23,840 nt of DNA, from the NCBI GenBank assembly GCA_038316335.1, contig JBBQAM010000059.1, positions 1 to 23,840 on the forward strand, written 5' to 3'. The notes under the pieces were generated by a model. It worked only from the letters and a program-made list of their open reading frames with translations. It searched no databases and was not told the DNA's origin. Position 1 is the first letter of the stretch. Every line of letters starts with the position of its first letter. Below are positions 6,577-14,982 of this stretch, in pieces. Made by a program: the position numbers and the translations under genes. The DNA is from JALHST01 sp038316335 (GTDB lineage: Bacteria > Bacteroidota > Bacteroidia > Flavobacteriales > Flavobacteriaceae).

Positions 6577-8049
6577 ATGACCATAACGATCGAGAACATA
6601 CTGCTGGTGGGCTCCTTATTACTTTTGATAAGCGTCATTGTCGGAAAGCCCTCCTACAAATTCGGGGTCCCTACCTTGTTGATATTCCTGGTTATCGGGA
6701 TGTTGGCCGGATCAGAAGGAATTGGCGGCATTTATTTCGACGACCCTAAGATTGCACAGTTCATCGGGATCGTTTCCCTAAACTTTATCCTGTTCTCAGG
6801 GGGGCTCGACACGAACTTTGATGCGGTAAAACCGGTCCTGAAACAAGGACTGGTCTTATCGACTTTGGGGGTTTTGTTGACGGCGGTATCACTCGGAACT
6901 TTCGTTTGGCTTATTACCGATTTTACGATTTATGAGAGCCTGTTGTTGGGATCTATTGTCTCATCGACGGATGTGGCGGCCGTATTTTCCATCTTACGCT
7001 CCAAAAATCTTGCTTTGAGAGAGAACCTGAGACCGACCTTGGAACTCGAAAGCGGGAGTAACGACCCCATGGCCTATGTTATGACCATTGCTTGTTTGAC
7101 TCTGGTCATCAACCAAGACCAAGATGTCCTGTCGACAATCCCTTTCTTTTTGCAGCAAATGGTACTGGGAGCCTTGGCCGGTTGGGGATTTGGCCGGTTA
7201 AGCAAAATCGTTATTAATAAGATAAGACTTGACTTTGAAGGGCTCTATCCCGTATTGGTTATCGCATTGATGTTTATTACGTTTTCCGCTACTGATTTTG
7301 TAGGTGGCAATGGTTTTTTGGCTATTTATATCTGTGCGGTCTATTTGGGAAATCAAGACCTGATTCACAAGAAGACCATTATGAGAATGTATGATGGCTT
7401 GGCTTGGTTGATGCAAATTGTTCTTTTTCTGACTTTGGGGCTCTTGGTATTTCCTTCCCAAATTGTTCCCGTAATCGGTATCGGATTGCTGATTTCCCTT
7501 TTCCTGATCTTAGTGGCCCGACCGGTAGGCGTTTTCATAAGCCTGATTTTTTTTAGGATGAAATTGAGAAGGCGATTTTATATAGCTTGGGTCGGGCTTC
7601 GGGGAGCAGCTCCTATTGTGTTCGCCACTTATCCCCTATTGGCAGGGATAGACAAGGCCAACATGATCTTTAACATCGTCTTTTTTATTTCGGTGACCTC
7701 GGTCCTGATTCAGGGAACCACCCTAGGCAAAGTTGCCAAATGGCTGAAGGTAGCCCTACCCGAAAGCGCTAAAATTATTGCCCCGACCGATGCCTTTCTG
7801 GCCGAAAACCCCAAAACGGCCATGAAAGAAATTCTAATAACCGCAGATTGTATGGCAGCCAATAAAAAGATCGTGGAGTTGAAATTTCCCAAAAATGCCA
7901 TCATCGCCACGATAAAACGCAATGGCAAATACTTGGTGCCCAAAGGTTCAACAGTAATCGAGGCAAATGACACCTTTATTGTTCTTTCTGATACAAAGGA
8001 AGGCTTGGACAAAGTAGATGAGTGCTTGCTCAAAAGTCATACCGCTTGA
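6577..8049 (+). CDS. nhaP2: NhaP2/CvrA-type potassium/proton antiporter
   Basis: A 490-residue CPA1-family antiporter with about 12 membrane segments (residues 7-385) and a C-terminal RCK_C/TrkA_C domain (about 405-485, with IVELKFPKNAIIATIKRNGKYLVPKGSTVI). Key family motifs are SSTDVAAVFS (Thr131-Asp132) and LESGSNDPMAY (Asn162-Asp163), the ND pair that carries ion and proton exchange. It exports K+ (possibly Na+) across the inner membrane in exchange for protons and helps with volume and pH control. The RCK_C domain suggests control by a small ligand. The first ATG in frame (6577) is used; an ATG at 6572 is out of frame and closes at once. It is monocistronic and converges with the lipoprotein gene. 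Confidence 0.92.
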   Translation: MTITIENILLVGSLLLLISVIVGKPSYKFGVPTLLIFLVIGMLAGSEGIGGIYFDDPKIAQFIGIVSLNFILFSGGLDTNFDAVKPVLKQGLVLSTLGVLLTAVSLGTFVWLITDFTIYESLLLGSIVSSTDVAAVFSILRSKNLALRENLRPTLELESGSNDPMAYVMTIACLTLVINQDQDVLSTIPFFLQQMVLGALAGWGFGRLSKIVINKIRLDFEGLYPVLVIALMFITFSATDFVGGNGFLAIYICAVYLGNQDLIHKKTIMRMYDGLAWLMQIVLFLTLGLLVFPSQIVPVIGIGLLISLFLILVARPVGVFISLIFFRMKLRRRFYIAWVGLRGAAPIVFATYPLLAGIDKANMIFNIVFFISVTSVLIQGTTLGKVAKWLKVALPESAKIIAPTDAFLAENPKTAMKEILITADCMAANKKIVELKFPKNAIIATIKRNGKYLVPKGSTVIEANDTFIVLSDTKEGLDKVDECLLKSHTA

Positions 8050-8097
8050 ATTGCTATAGCACTACCATCATTTTTGATTCAGCAAACATAAGACCGG

Positions 8098-8607
8098 TCA
8101 TTTCAGGCGTTTCCCTTGTGTGATCAACGATAGACCCTGTTGGCCCATGACGGACGTCATAACACCCTCAAATAAGGGCTCGGTAGTAGATTTCGCCTTT
8201 TGCCAATCAAAAATAAAATTGGAACCTGTGCCCCCCTCCACATCTATTTCGTCAATGACGATTTCTACGGTTTCCATCGGAGCCAAATATATGGGATAAT
8301 CAAAATAGGTGCGAATGGCTTTACCGTGACTATCAAAGTACACGGCTTTGGTCAGATAAATGGTATCTGTTGAACTGGTATTGCGTAAACTTGCCACGGC
8401 GGTAAGATTGTGCCTATTCATTTCATTCCTATTGTAAATTTGTGAATAAATGGAAAGATAGGTCTCGCCTGACTCCAGCGAATCCTTGGAGCTTATATTT
8501 GCCGCCCGATTTTTCCATATTACAGGGTCTAAGGAGCTTAATTTCCCTTCCTCTTTACAAGAAATTATACCTATCAAAACTAGTAGTAGTACGCCTATTC
8601 TAATCAT
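8098..8607 (-). CDS. DUF3124 lipoprotein
   Basis: A 169-residue protein with a lipoprotein signal, LIGIISC, placing the lipidated Cys at residue 17. The rest is one beta-rich domain (about 45-150) containing LSIYSQIY, LTAVASLRNTSSTDTI, IRTYFDYPIYLAPMETVE and GGTGSNFIFDW, which I recognise as DUF3124. The family is periplasmic or membrane-anchored and has no established function. It stands alone, 48 bases from the end of the antiporter gene on the opposite strand. Confidence 0.8.
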   Translation of the reverse strand: MIRIGVLLLVLIGIISCKEEGKLSSLDPVIWKNRAANISSKDSLESGETYLSIYSQIYNRNEMNRHNLTAVASLRNTSSTDTIYLTKAVYFDSHGKAIRTYFDYPIYLAPMETVEIVIDEIDVEGGTGSNFIFDWQKAKSTTEPLFEGVMTSVMGQQGLSLITQGKRLK

Positions 8608-9118
8608 TGTAATGCGATCTTTTTGAGATTAATCCTTGCCGGTGCCTGACATGGCTAAGATACGCAATGTTGCACTATTACTTTTACCCTGATATTTTTA
8701 TTTATTTGTAAACTATCGTATTTAGGAACCTTTGCCGAGTTTAAGACTTAATTCCAAAAACCGGTTTTATAAGACGTTTTTTGTTCTGAATTTTTCTCAA
8801 TAAATTACAAGGATACGCGTTGCCAAATCGGGTTTATTATACCTAGGAAGTCCAGCGAATTAGGGTCCCAGCCCACTTTAACCGTTCAATGCCTTAGCAT
8901 CGCATTGGGATCCGGGTATAAATGCTAGGCCTAAATTCTTACCATTTATTTTGTGGATTCGCATATTTGCTCTATCGCTAGCGGCATGTACCCTACGCTG
9001 CCTTCTTTTCAATTCTTCCAAAGTTGTTGCTAAAATCGTGCGCGATGGTTCAGAGGTGGTTATGGAAAAACAATTCTAAGAAGTGTTTTTGCAGTTTTTT
9101 GTCATCCAAATATTCCCC
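8608..9118. other. Intergenic region without a convincing gene
   Basis: The 510 bases have many stops in all frames. A 12-bp perfect palindrome AAAACCGGTTTT sits at 8757-8768. On the plus strand a short frame ending at TAA 9077-9079 reads SSKVVAKIVRDGSEVVMEKQF, which could be the tail of a decayed gene but has no recognisable family. Confidence 0.4.
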
Positions 9119-9733
9119 CTATCCATCTCCCCTTCCTATAAATTCCGGGCAATCCAATCGGATATCTTGAGTCAATAATGGTTTTTCCAACAGGTTGCAG
9201 TAGTCCGCTGTTTCGTTTTTTTGATAAAATTTACAACCGTAGCAGGTCCGTTGCACGGTAAGGATTCCGTTACGGTTCAGTTTGTAGATCAGTTCGCTTA
9301 AGGTTTTGAATACATCATCGAGATCGGTCTGCCTAAATGTATCTATCTGTGTTTTTAAGGCCCCGGCAAAATCATTGGTTTCCGTAACTATCTTTCTGCC
9401 CAAAGGGGATAATTGTATGGAATAACTGCGACTATCGGAAGAGGAGAAGTCCTTTACGATCATCCCCTTTTGATCCAACACCTTGATGGCATCGCTAATG
9501 GTCGGTTTTGTAACATTGAACTCCTTGGCAAGATGGCTTACGTTGCATAAGGCTGGTTTGTGAAAAGCGATGAAAATTAGCAATTGGATTTGAATGGGAC
9601 TTAGCCCGACCATCTTTGCCTTTTCCCAAAGTAACACTTTGAATACTTCTGAAATTCGTTCAAGTCCGGCCACGATTTTGCTGGCAACATCGTTCTGCTG
9701 TTGATCCGGATTGAACACGCTTTTGTCTATCAT
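9119..9733 (-). CDS. MarR-type regulator with a C-terminal four-cysteine motif
   Basis: 204 residues from the ATG at 9733 (frame extension to a TTG at 9766 would run into the promoter). A MarR winged helix spans about residues 40-120, with LSPIQIQLLIFIAFHKP, the recognition region VTKPTISDAIKVLDQKGMI and a basic wing (SSDSRSYSIQLSPLG). After a dimerisation helix there is an extra tail with Cys164-x2-Cys167-x11-Cys179-x15-Cys195 (CYGCKFY, DYCNLL, LDCPEF), which could hold zinc or an Fe-S cluster and suggests redox or NO sensing. A TAACTTTG -7 box (9764-9771) sits 30 bases upstream, flanked by inverted-repeat operators, which points to autoregulation. The DUF2024 and thioredoxin genes just upstream share operator half-sites. 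Confidence 0.85.
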   Translation of the reverse strand: MIDKSVFNPDQQQNDVASKIVAGLERISEVFKVLLWEKAKMVGLSPIQIQLLIFIAFHKPALCNVSHLAKEFNVTKPTISDAIKVLDQKGMIVKDFSSSDSRSYSIQLSPLGRKIVTETNDFAGALKTQIDTFRQTDLDDVFKTLSELIYKLNRNGILTVQRTCYGCKFYQKNETADYCNLLEKPLLTQDIRLDCPEFIGRGDG

Positions 9734-9763
9734 AAAAAAGCCCGCTGGAATTTGTTCGACAGG

Positions 9764-9771
9764 CAAAGTTA
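9764..9771 (-). promoter_or_regulatory. -7 promoter box of the MarR-type gene
   Basis: TAACTTTG on the minus strand fits the Bacteroidota TAnnTTTG box and lies about 30 bases before the ATG. No TTG -33 element is found; that position is covered by the inverted repeat at 9781-9811. The box sits inside AGTTAG-n5-CTAATT (plus strand), a second small operator-like dyad. Confidence 0.5.
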
Positions 9772-9780
9772 GTCATCCTA

Positions 9781-9811
9781 ATTAAATGTACTCACCTTGA
9801 GTATATTTAAT
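9781..9811. promoter_or_regulatory. Inverted-repeat operator upstream of the MarR-type gene
   Basis: ATTAAATGTACTC (9781-9793) and GAGTATATTTAAT (9799-9811) pair at 12 of 13 positions around five bases. The dyad covers the -33 region of the MarR promoter and overlaps the stop codon of the DUF2024 gene. No T run follows, so an operator is likelier than a terminator. Confidence 0.6.
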
Positions 9812-10070
9812 CACAATTTTCCATTTCCAGGATATCATAGCCTTTTTTGGCTATTCGTTCGGCCATTTCATCGGTTGCCCGCTCTATATGGCAAAACCGA
9901 CATTCTTTGGCGGTCAGCCCTGAAATTTCCGATAATTTCGATTTTAGATATTCCATCCCATACCCGTAAACGATCCCTTCATCCTTGACATCGCTCGGCG
10001 TTAAAATATCGAAATGCATTTTGCGCCCGTCTTCCCGTTGCACATAGGTGTCCCAAACTGAAATTTTCAT
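9807..10070 (-). CDS. DUF2024 family protein
   Basis: An 87-residue protein with MKISVWDTYVQREDGRKMHF at the start and GLTAKECRFCHIERA in the second half, both hallmarks of DUF2024. It is a small cytoplasmic protein of unknown function, of normal length for the family. The conserved CRFCH could bind metal or be redox-active, but this is not established. It lies between the thioredoxin and MarR genes on the same strand and is preceded by a long perfect inverted repeat (10093-10136), so it probably has its own regulated promoter (TAACTTTA near 10085-10098). Confidence 0.85.
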   Translation of the reverse strand: MKISVWDTYVQREDGRKMHFDILTPSDVKDEGIVYGYGMEYLKSKLSEISGLTAKECRFCHIERATDEMAERIAKKGYDILEMENCD

Positions 10071-10092
10071 CGACCTTGCATAGTTTTGGTTA

Positions 10093-10136
10093 ATAAAGTT
10101 AGGATTTATAAAATTAATTATGAATCCTAACTTTAT
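10093..10136. promoter_or_regulatory. Perfect 14-bp inverted repeat upstream of DUF2024
   Basis: ATAAAGTTAGGATT (10093-10106) and AATCCTAACTTTAT (10123-10136) are perfect arms with a 16-base AT-rich spacer. The half-site AGTTAGGAT recurs in the thioredoxin promoter (10422-10442). Neither side has a terminator T tract. Confidence 0.6.
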
Positions 10137-10146
10137 GGAATTGAAT

Positions 10147-10380
10147 TTAGCCTTTTACAGCGGCCATGAAGGCACCAAAATTAATGTGCAGCGCATTGCC
10201 GTTGGGTGTGACCAAAGCGGGAACTGATTTGACGCCTGCCTTCTCCGCTTCTGAAATTCTCGATTTGTCCTCTCCAATATTCACTACTTCAACATTGTCG
10301 GCACCGACCAAATTAATGATGTCATGCTCTGCGCTAACGCATACCGGACACCCTGCGTGATAAAAAATCGATTTTTTCAT
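10147..10380 (-). CDS. Small thioredoxin-like protein (CPVC)
   Basis: A 77-residue minimal thioredoxin/glutaredoxin fold. The N-terminal strand KKSIFYHAG is followed by the redox motif Cys11-Pro-Val-Cys14 at the start of a helix. VEVVNIGEDKSRISEAEKAGVKSVPAL provides the second half with the conserved cis-Pro (VP), and the end GAFMAAVKG is the last helix. It should exchange thiols in the cytoplasm; its reductase and target are unknown. It has a near-perfect Bacteroidota promoter with an operator in the spacer and belongs by shared operator motif to the DUF2024/MarR group. Confidence 0.85.
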   Translation of the reverse strand: MKKSIFYHAGCPVCVSAEHDIINLVGADNVEVVNIGEDKSRISEAEKAGVKSVPALVTPNGNALHINFGAFMAAVKG

Positions 10381-10416
10381 TTTACCTTGTTTTTAAGTTT
10401 GTGCAATAGTGCACTA

Positions 10417-10447
10417 CAAATATAGTAAGGATTCCTAACTATGCAAA
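10417..10447 (-). promoter_or_regulatory. Promoter and operator of the thioredoxin-like gene
   Basis: On the minus strand TTTG (10447-10444), a 19-base spacer and TATATTTG (10424-10417) match the Bacteroidota consensus very well. The spacer is filled by the near-palindrome ATAGTAAGGATTCCTAACTAT (10422-10442). A protein bound there would block RNA polymerase, so repression is the simplest reading. Confidence 0.7.
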
Positions 10448-10590
10448 TGAAATCATAGTTATTTATCAATCAACATGGACTTCGACGATCATTTCTTCAG
10501 TAGTTGCCAATAATAAGGCCCTAAATAAAATACCCCGAAGCCAAACTAACAATGCAAAAGGTTTACTATTATTTTTTAGAATTGGAGAGC

Positions 10591-13143
10591 TTAACCACAT
10601 TTCGATGACCCACAATCCTTGCAGGTCAAACAGCCTTCCTGATACATCAGGTTCGTAGATTTGCAATTGCTGCATTTTTGGCCTTTGGCTTCCGTGCCGT
10701 CCATGACATACCGTTTTAATGCCCGGGCCACGCCGTTTTTCCAAGTGTTGATCTGTTCACTATCAAGTTGCAGGCTATTAATAAGGTCCACGATTTTCTC
10801 GATGGGCATGCCATGGCGCAGGGTCCCTGATATCAGTTTGGCATAGTTCCAGTATTCGGGATCGAACTTATGTGAAAGTCCTTCTATGGTGGTTTTATAT
10901 CCTCTTGTGTTTTTATATTGAAAATCATAGCGTGAGGTGCCGTCTTCATCTCTATTTTTAATGATTACGCCTTCATCGACCCAACGGGGAATCAAGATAC
11001 CGTCTTCATCGTCTGCCAATCCGGTAAAGATTTCGTAGGGTTTGTCATCGATACGCCCGATAAAGGCGATCCATTTTTCCTTATTGTTTTGAAAACGCAC
11101 TACATCGGCCTCAAGGATTTGCGGACGTTTCTTGGGAAATGCCGTCAACCTCTCCACCGCGTCCTCCTTCTGGTCATCGTTGGAAATCAATACGCCCGTA
11201 CGGGATCCATCGCGATATACGGTTACGCCCTTGCAGCCTGCTTTCCATGCCTCCAAGTATAATTCTCCTACCAATTCTTCAGAAACGTCGTTGGGCAGAT
11301 TAATCGTAACACTGATGGAATGATCCACCCATTTTTGCACCGCGCCTTGCAATCGGACCTTACTGAGCCAATCCACATCATTGGAAGTAGCCCTATAATA
11401 AGGCGATTTTTTTACAATAACATTGATTTCTTCTTGGCTGTAATTTTTATCGGTAGCATATCCATTGGCCTTCATCCAAGTTTTGAACTGATGGTGGAAC
11501 ACCAGATATTCTTCCCATGAATCGCCCATCTCGTCCACAAAATCGACCCTTGCATTTGCATCATTGGGATTCACTTTTCTTCTTCGCTTATATACTGGAA
11601 GAAATACAGGTTCAATACCCGATGTAGTTTGGGTCATTAAACTTGTGGTGCCCGTAGGGGCAATGGTCAACAAGGCAATGTTTCTTCGACCATATTCGAG
11701 CATTTCGTAATATAATTTTTCATCGGCATCCTTCAGACGGAGTATAAATGGATTTTCCTTTTCCCGCTCGGCGTCAAAAATTTCGAATGCACCGCGATCA
11801 CGTGCCGTATATATCGAGGCACGGTAGGCCTCAATGGCAATGGTTTTGTGAACTTCAATTGCGAATTTGTTCGCCTTCTCACTTCCATACCGCAATCCTA
11901 AGGCGGCCAACATATCGCCCTCGGCGGTGATGCCAATACCCGTTCGGCGACCTTCCTGAGCCTTTTTCTTGATGTTCTGCCAAAGTTTGTATTCCACCAT
12001 TTTGGTCTCTTCCAATTCGGGATCGTCTGCTATTTTTTTCAGGATGGCATCCACTTTTTCCAGTTCAAGGTCGATAATGTCATCCATGATGCGTTGTGCC
12101 ACTGCGATGTGTTTTTTAAAGAGTTCGAGATTAAAGGATGCTTTCTCCGTAAATGGGGCATCCACATAACTCAAAAGATTGATGGCCAGCAAACGGCAAG
12201 AATCGTATGGGCATAATGGTATTTCCCCGCAGGGGTTTGTAGAGACCGTTTTGTAACCCAGGTCTGCATAACAATCCGGTACGGATTCTTTTATAATGGT
12301 ATCCCAGAACAAAATGCCAGGCTCCGCCGATTTCCAGGCGTTATGTACAATCTTATCCCATAATTTGGAGGCTTTGATTTCTCTTGAAAACTTTGGATGT
12401 CTACCATGAATAGGAAATTTTTGTATATAATTGCTGCCATTTTCTACAGCTTTCATAAAATCATCATCTATACGAACGGAAACATTGGCACCTGTTACCA
12501 TACCCTGCTCCATTTTGGCATCAATAAAATCTTCCGCGTCAGGATGGTTGATCGATACCGAAAGCATTAATGCACCCCGACGGCCATCTTGAGCCACTTC
12601 GCGCGTGGAGTTCGAATAGCGTTCCATAAATGGTACCAAGCCCGTTGAAGTCAAGGCGGAATTCTTGACGGGGGAACCTTTTGGACGAATGTGTGAAAGG
12701 TCATGCCCTACCCCACCCCGGCGTTTCATCAATTGCACCTGTTCTTGGTCTATTTTCAAGATTCCACCATACGAATCGGAATTGCCATCGGTACCGATCA
12801 CAAAACAATTGGAAAGGGAAGCAATCTGAAACGGATTGCCAATACCCGCCATTGGGCTTCCTTGTGGAACGATATATTTGAAGTTTTTAATCAAATCGAA
12901 AATATCATCTTCGCCAAGAGGATTAGGATATTTGGCCTCGATCCGTGCGATTTCCCGCGCGATCCTTCGGTGCATGTCGTTGGGGGTAAGCTCATAGAGA
13001 TTCCCCTCCGAATCTTTAAGAGCATATTTGTTTACCCATACACGGGCAGCGAGATCGTCGCCTTTAAAGTAGATCAACGATGCTTCAAAAGCCTCATCAT
13101 GGCCATAGGTTTTGGTAGTCATGCCGGTAGTTGTTGTATGCAT
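10591..13143 (-). CDS. nrdJ: Class II (adenosylcobalamin-dependent) ribonucleotide reductase
   Basis: About 850 residues; it reduces ribonucleotides to deoxyribonucleotides using a B12 radical, needing neither oxygen nor a separate radical subunit. Numbered from the ATG at 13143, the redox Cys are Cys113 (SLSNCFV) and Cys316 (DSCRL), and the thiyl Cys305 is in NPCGEIPLC with Glu307. The 11-residue spacing between Cys305 and Cys316 agrees with class II enzymes. RRGGVGHDLSHIRP and IAPTGTTSLM are further core motifs. The C-terminus ends in a CSNCKST...CLTCKDCGSSKCG cysteine cluster, probably zinc-binding and used for re-reduction. An alternative start is ATG 13122; the frame also reaches a TTG at 13167. 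An FNR-like palindrome lies upstream. Confidence 0.95.
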   Translation of the reverse strand: MHTTTTGMTTKTYGHDEAFEASLIYFKGDDLAARVWVNKYALKDSEGNLYELTPNDMHRRIAREIARIEAKYPNPLGEDDIFDLIKNFKYIVPQGSPMAGIGNPFQIASLSNCFVIGTDGNSDSYGGILKIDQEQVQLMKRRGGVGHDLSHIRPKGSPVKNSALTSTGLVPFMERYSNSTREVAQDGRRGALMLSVSINHPDAEDFIDAKMEQGMVTGANVSVRIDDDFMKAVENGSNYIQKFPIHGRHPKFSREIKASKLWDKIVHNAWKSAEPGILFWDTIIKESVPDCYADLGYKTVSTNPCGEIPLCPYDSCRLLAINLLSYVDAPFTEKASFNLELFKKHIAVAQRIMDDIIDLELEKVDAILKKIADDPELEETKMVEYKLWQNIKKKAQEGRRTGIGITAEGDMLAALGLRYGSEKANKFAIEVHKTIAIEAYRASIYTARDRGAFEIFDAEREKENPFILRLKDADEKLYYEMLEYGRRNIALLTIAPTGTTSLMTQTTSGIEPVFLPVYKRRRKVNPNDANARVDFVDEMGDSWEEYLVFHHQFKTWMKANGYATDKNYSQEEINVIVKKSPYYRATSNDVDWLSKVRLQGAVQKWVDHSISVTINLPNDVSEELVGELYLEAWKAGCKGVTVYRDGSRTGVLISNDDQKEDAVERLTAFPKKRPQILEADVVRFQNNKEKWIAFIGRIDDKPYEIFTGLADDEDGILIPRWVDEGVIIKNRDEDGTSRYDFQYKNTRGYKTTIEGLSHKFDPEYWNYAKLISGTLRHGMPIEKIVDLINSLQLDSEQINTWKNGVARALKRYVMDGTEAKGQKCSNCKSTNLMYQEGCLTCKDCGSSKCG

Positions 13144-13183
13144 TGGCAGATAGTTAAGGTTAGTCAAGGCTTTGATTCGGAGA

Positions 13184-13231
13184 TAAAATTAGACAAAAAG
13201 AAAACAACAATTTTATGATAAAAATCATAAA
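13184..13231 (-). promoter_or_regulatory. FNR/CRP-type operator and promoter of nrdJ
   Basis: TTTATGAT (13212-13219), AAAA and ATCATAAA (13224-13231) form a perfect 20-bp palindrome holding TGAT-n4-ATCA, the FNR core. A -7-like box TAATTTTA (13191-13184, minus strand) lies downstream. The dyad centre would be about 41-44 bases before the start of transcription, a usual activator position. The rest of 13232-13394 shows no gene. Confidence 0.65.
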
Positions 13232-13394
13232 GTATACCAAAAATACAAGTAAGTAATTGATAATAAGATGTTTAAGAATTTATCAACATTAAAAAGTTGA
13301 CAAAAAAATGTAATTCCCATTGTTATATTATAGAAAAACACGTCAATGCTGCCATTCGTAATTTAGAGGTGAAAGTTGACTGTCTTTGGCAATC

Positions 13395-14099
13395 TCAATA
13401 TGCCAATTCAATAATTTTATCGACTGTTTCCTTGTTACTTACGCCAAGCCCTTCTTGTTGATGGGCCAATTCCCCACCTTGGTTAAAGACACTTATGATG
13501 TTGGAGTGTGAAAAGTCCATAGGGGAGATTTTCTTGTAGTTTACGGCCAACACCGCTGCAAATTCACGGGTATCCGCTTCAGAACCTCTAAGAAATACCC
13601 ATTGATCGGATGCCATTTCATTTTTAATGGCAAATTCCTTTAGCCGTTCGGGAGTATCGGTTTCTGGATCTATACTTACTAACACGAGCTTTACGTTGTC
13701 TTTTTTGGCTTCCGGAATCTGTTGTTCGATGGATCGCATATCCGCCGCCAATCTGGGGCATGCCGATTGGCACGAGGTGTAGATCATAACCATGACCAAG
13801 ACTTTTCCTTTCAGGTCTTTAAGCTCGATTTCCTGATTATCTTGGGTCGTCCAAACCGAAGGAAGGTTATAGATGGAAAGATCGGAGATTTCGCCTGTTA
13901 CCTGAACTTTGTTTTCAATGGGCTGAAGTTCCATTTGACAGACAACACATTTTCCCTGCTCTGCGTAGGTCTTGTCACCTTCACAGTTCATTGGACAATG
14001 GTATGCTATTTCGGATTTATTAGTAGTCTTTTTTGTGTTGCAGGAAATTATATTTGCTAGCAAGAAGAACAGAAAAAATACTGGACTTATTTTTTTCAT
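13395..14099 (-). CDS. SCO1/SenC copper chaperone lipoprotein with heavy-metal-binding domain
   Basis: 234 residues. A lipoprotein signal (ANIISC, Cys20) anchors it in the envelope. Residues 33-57 (YHCPMNCEG...GKCVVCQMEL) form a small heavy-metal-binding domain of the YHCPMH type. Residues about 75-232 are the thioredoxin-like SCO domain with the copper ligands Cys110-x3-Cys114 (YTSCQSACPRL) and His198 (DFSHSNIISVF). SCO proteins bind Cu(I) and load or reduce copper centres of oxidases and reductases. As the third gene after nirK, it probably serves the NirK copper sites. It follows the SUMF1-like gene after a 94-base gap and may also have its own promoter. Confidence 0.9.
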   Translation of the reverse strand: MKKISPVFFLFFLLANIISCNTKKTTNKSEIAYHCPMNCEGDKTYAEQGKCVVCQMELQPIENKVQVTGEISDLSIYNLPSVWTTQDNQEIELKDLKGKVLVMVMIYTSCQSACPRLAADMRSIEQQIPEAKKDNVKLVLVSIDPETDTPERLKEFAIKNEMASDQWVFLRGSEADTREFAAVLAVNYKKISPMDFSHSNIISVFNQGGELAHQQEGLGVSNKETVDKIIELAY

Positions 14100-14193
14100 A
14101 ATTTAATTTTTTTGAAGATAACCCCTAAGCGGCCAATTAAAATTTCGGGCAGGATAGTTAATTATTACGGCCTATTTTATTAGGAATTAAAAT

Positions 14194-14979
14194 TCACTGA
14201 ATTTTAGGAATATCCTTGGCGCATCGGAATCCCAAATTTTTTATTGAATAGTTTGCTTTCATGCTTCCTCGAAATGCGTAGCGCATAAAGGCGGCATAAT
14301 TCATCAGATCCGAGGCCCCGACCGCAGCACTACCACAAAACAGGTTACTATCTTTATCAACATCTTTTCTTGATTCTCCCGAAATAAGCACCGAATTGAA
14401 ATCCAACGTCCATTCCCAGACAAGTCCATGTAGATCGTAGATACCCCAATAATTTTTAAAGGTGGACCCAATTTCATTATCGAAAGAATTTGGGGCTTCG
14501 TACCATTCTAGAATCTTTTGATTGTAGGTCTCCTTTTTTCGGGCATCGGCGGTTTCTTCATCCGCCATGGCCACGTATTCCCATTCATCAACGGTAGGCA
14601 ATCTTTTTCCCTGACATTCACAATATTTCTTGGCGGCAAACCATGAGATACTGGTAACCGGGGCTTTATCTGATAGCTGATTTCCGTAGTCCAAGTTGCC
14701 CTGCCACTGAACCAAATAATTTCCATCGGCGAACAAACGTTTGACCTTGCTTTTTTGCCATTCCGGATGTTCTTCTAGAAACAACTTATAGGCTTCATTG
14801 GTCACTGGAAAAACATCCATCAAGAAATCATTGACCAAAACAGTTGTTGAGTCTACCCCGTACAAAGGAATATAGCTCCCTCCTTTTACCGTGGCCATAG
14901 TTGTAGATTGGGTATAGGTGTTATGAGAAATACCAAAGCAGAAGGCTATTAAAAAAAAAGTGCTATAGGTGTAAGACAT
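14194..14979 (-). CDS. Exported SUMF1/FGE-fold protein, probably not a formylglycine generator
   Basis: 261 residues with an N-terminal signal (about 1-23). The SUMF1 (formylglycine-generating enzyme) fold covers about residues 28-255: VKGGSYIPL, FPVTNEAYKLF, APVTSISWFAAKKYCECQGKRLPTVDEWEY, IYDLHGLVWEWTLDF and IKNLGFRCAKD. In true FGE the segment after the GGSW-like motif carries the two catalytic Cys; here it reads LFCGSAAVGASDLMNY and neither is aligned, so classic activity is unlikely. It begins three bases after the nirK stop and is surely co-transcribed, so it is likely an accessory or binding partner of NirK in the periplasm. No sulfatase gene is near. Confidence 0.85.
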   Translation of the reverse strand: MSYTYSTFFLIAFCFGISHNTYTQSTTMATVKGGSYIPLYGVDSTTVLVNDFLMDVFPVTNEAYKLFLEEHPEWQKSKVKRLFADGNYLVQWQGNLDYGNQLSDKAPVTSISWFAAKKYCECQGKRLPTVDEWEYVAMADEETADARKKETYNQKILEWYEAPNSFDNEIGSTFKNYWGIYDLHGLVWEWTLDFNSVLISGESRKDVDKDSNLFCGSAAVGASDLMNYAAFMRYAFRGSMKANYSIKNLGFRCAKDIPKIQ

Positions 14980-14982
14980 TCT

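Noticed and set aside
8757..8768. AAAACCGGTTTT palindrome as terminator
   Set aside because: No loop and no coding gene ends next to it.
10466..10744. 92-codon minus-strand gene after nrdJ
   Set aside because: Half of it is an out-of-frame overlap with the nrdJ C-terminus and the rest has no recognisable domain.
13144..13167. Upstream TTG start for nrdJ
   Set aside because: Adds residues not seen in the family and ATG codons are available at 13143 and 13122.
12703..13218. 171-codon plus-strand gene
   Set aside because: Antisense shadow of nrdJ, which has strong family motifs.
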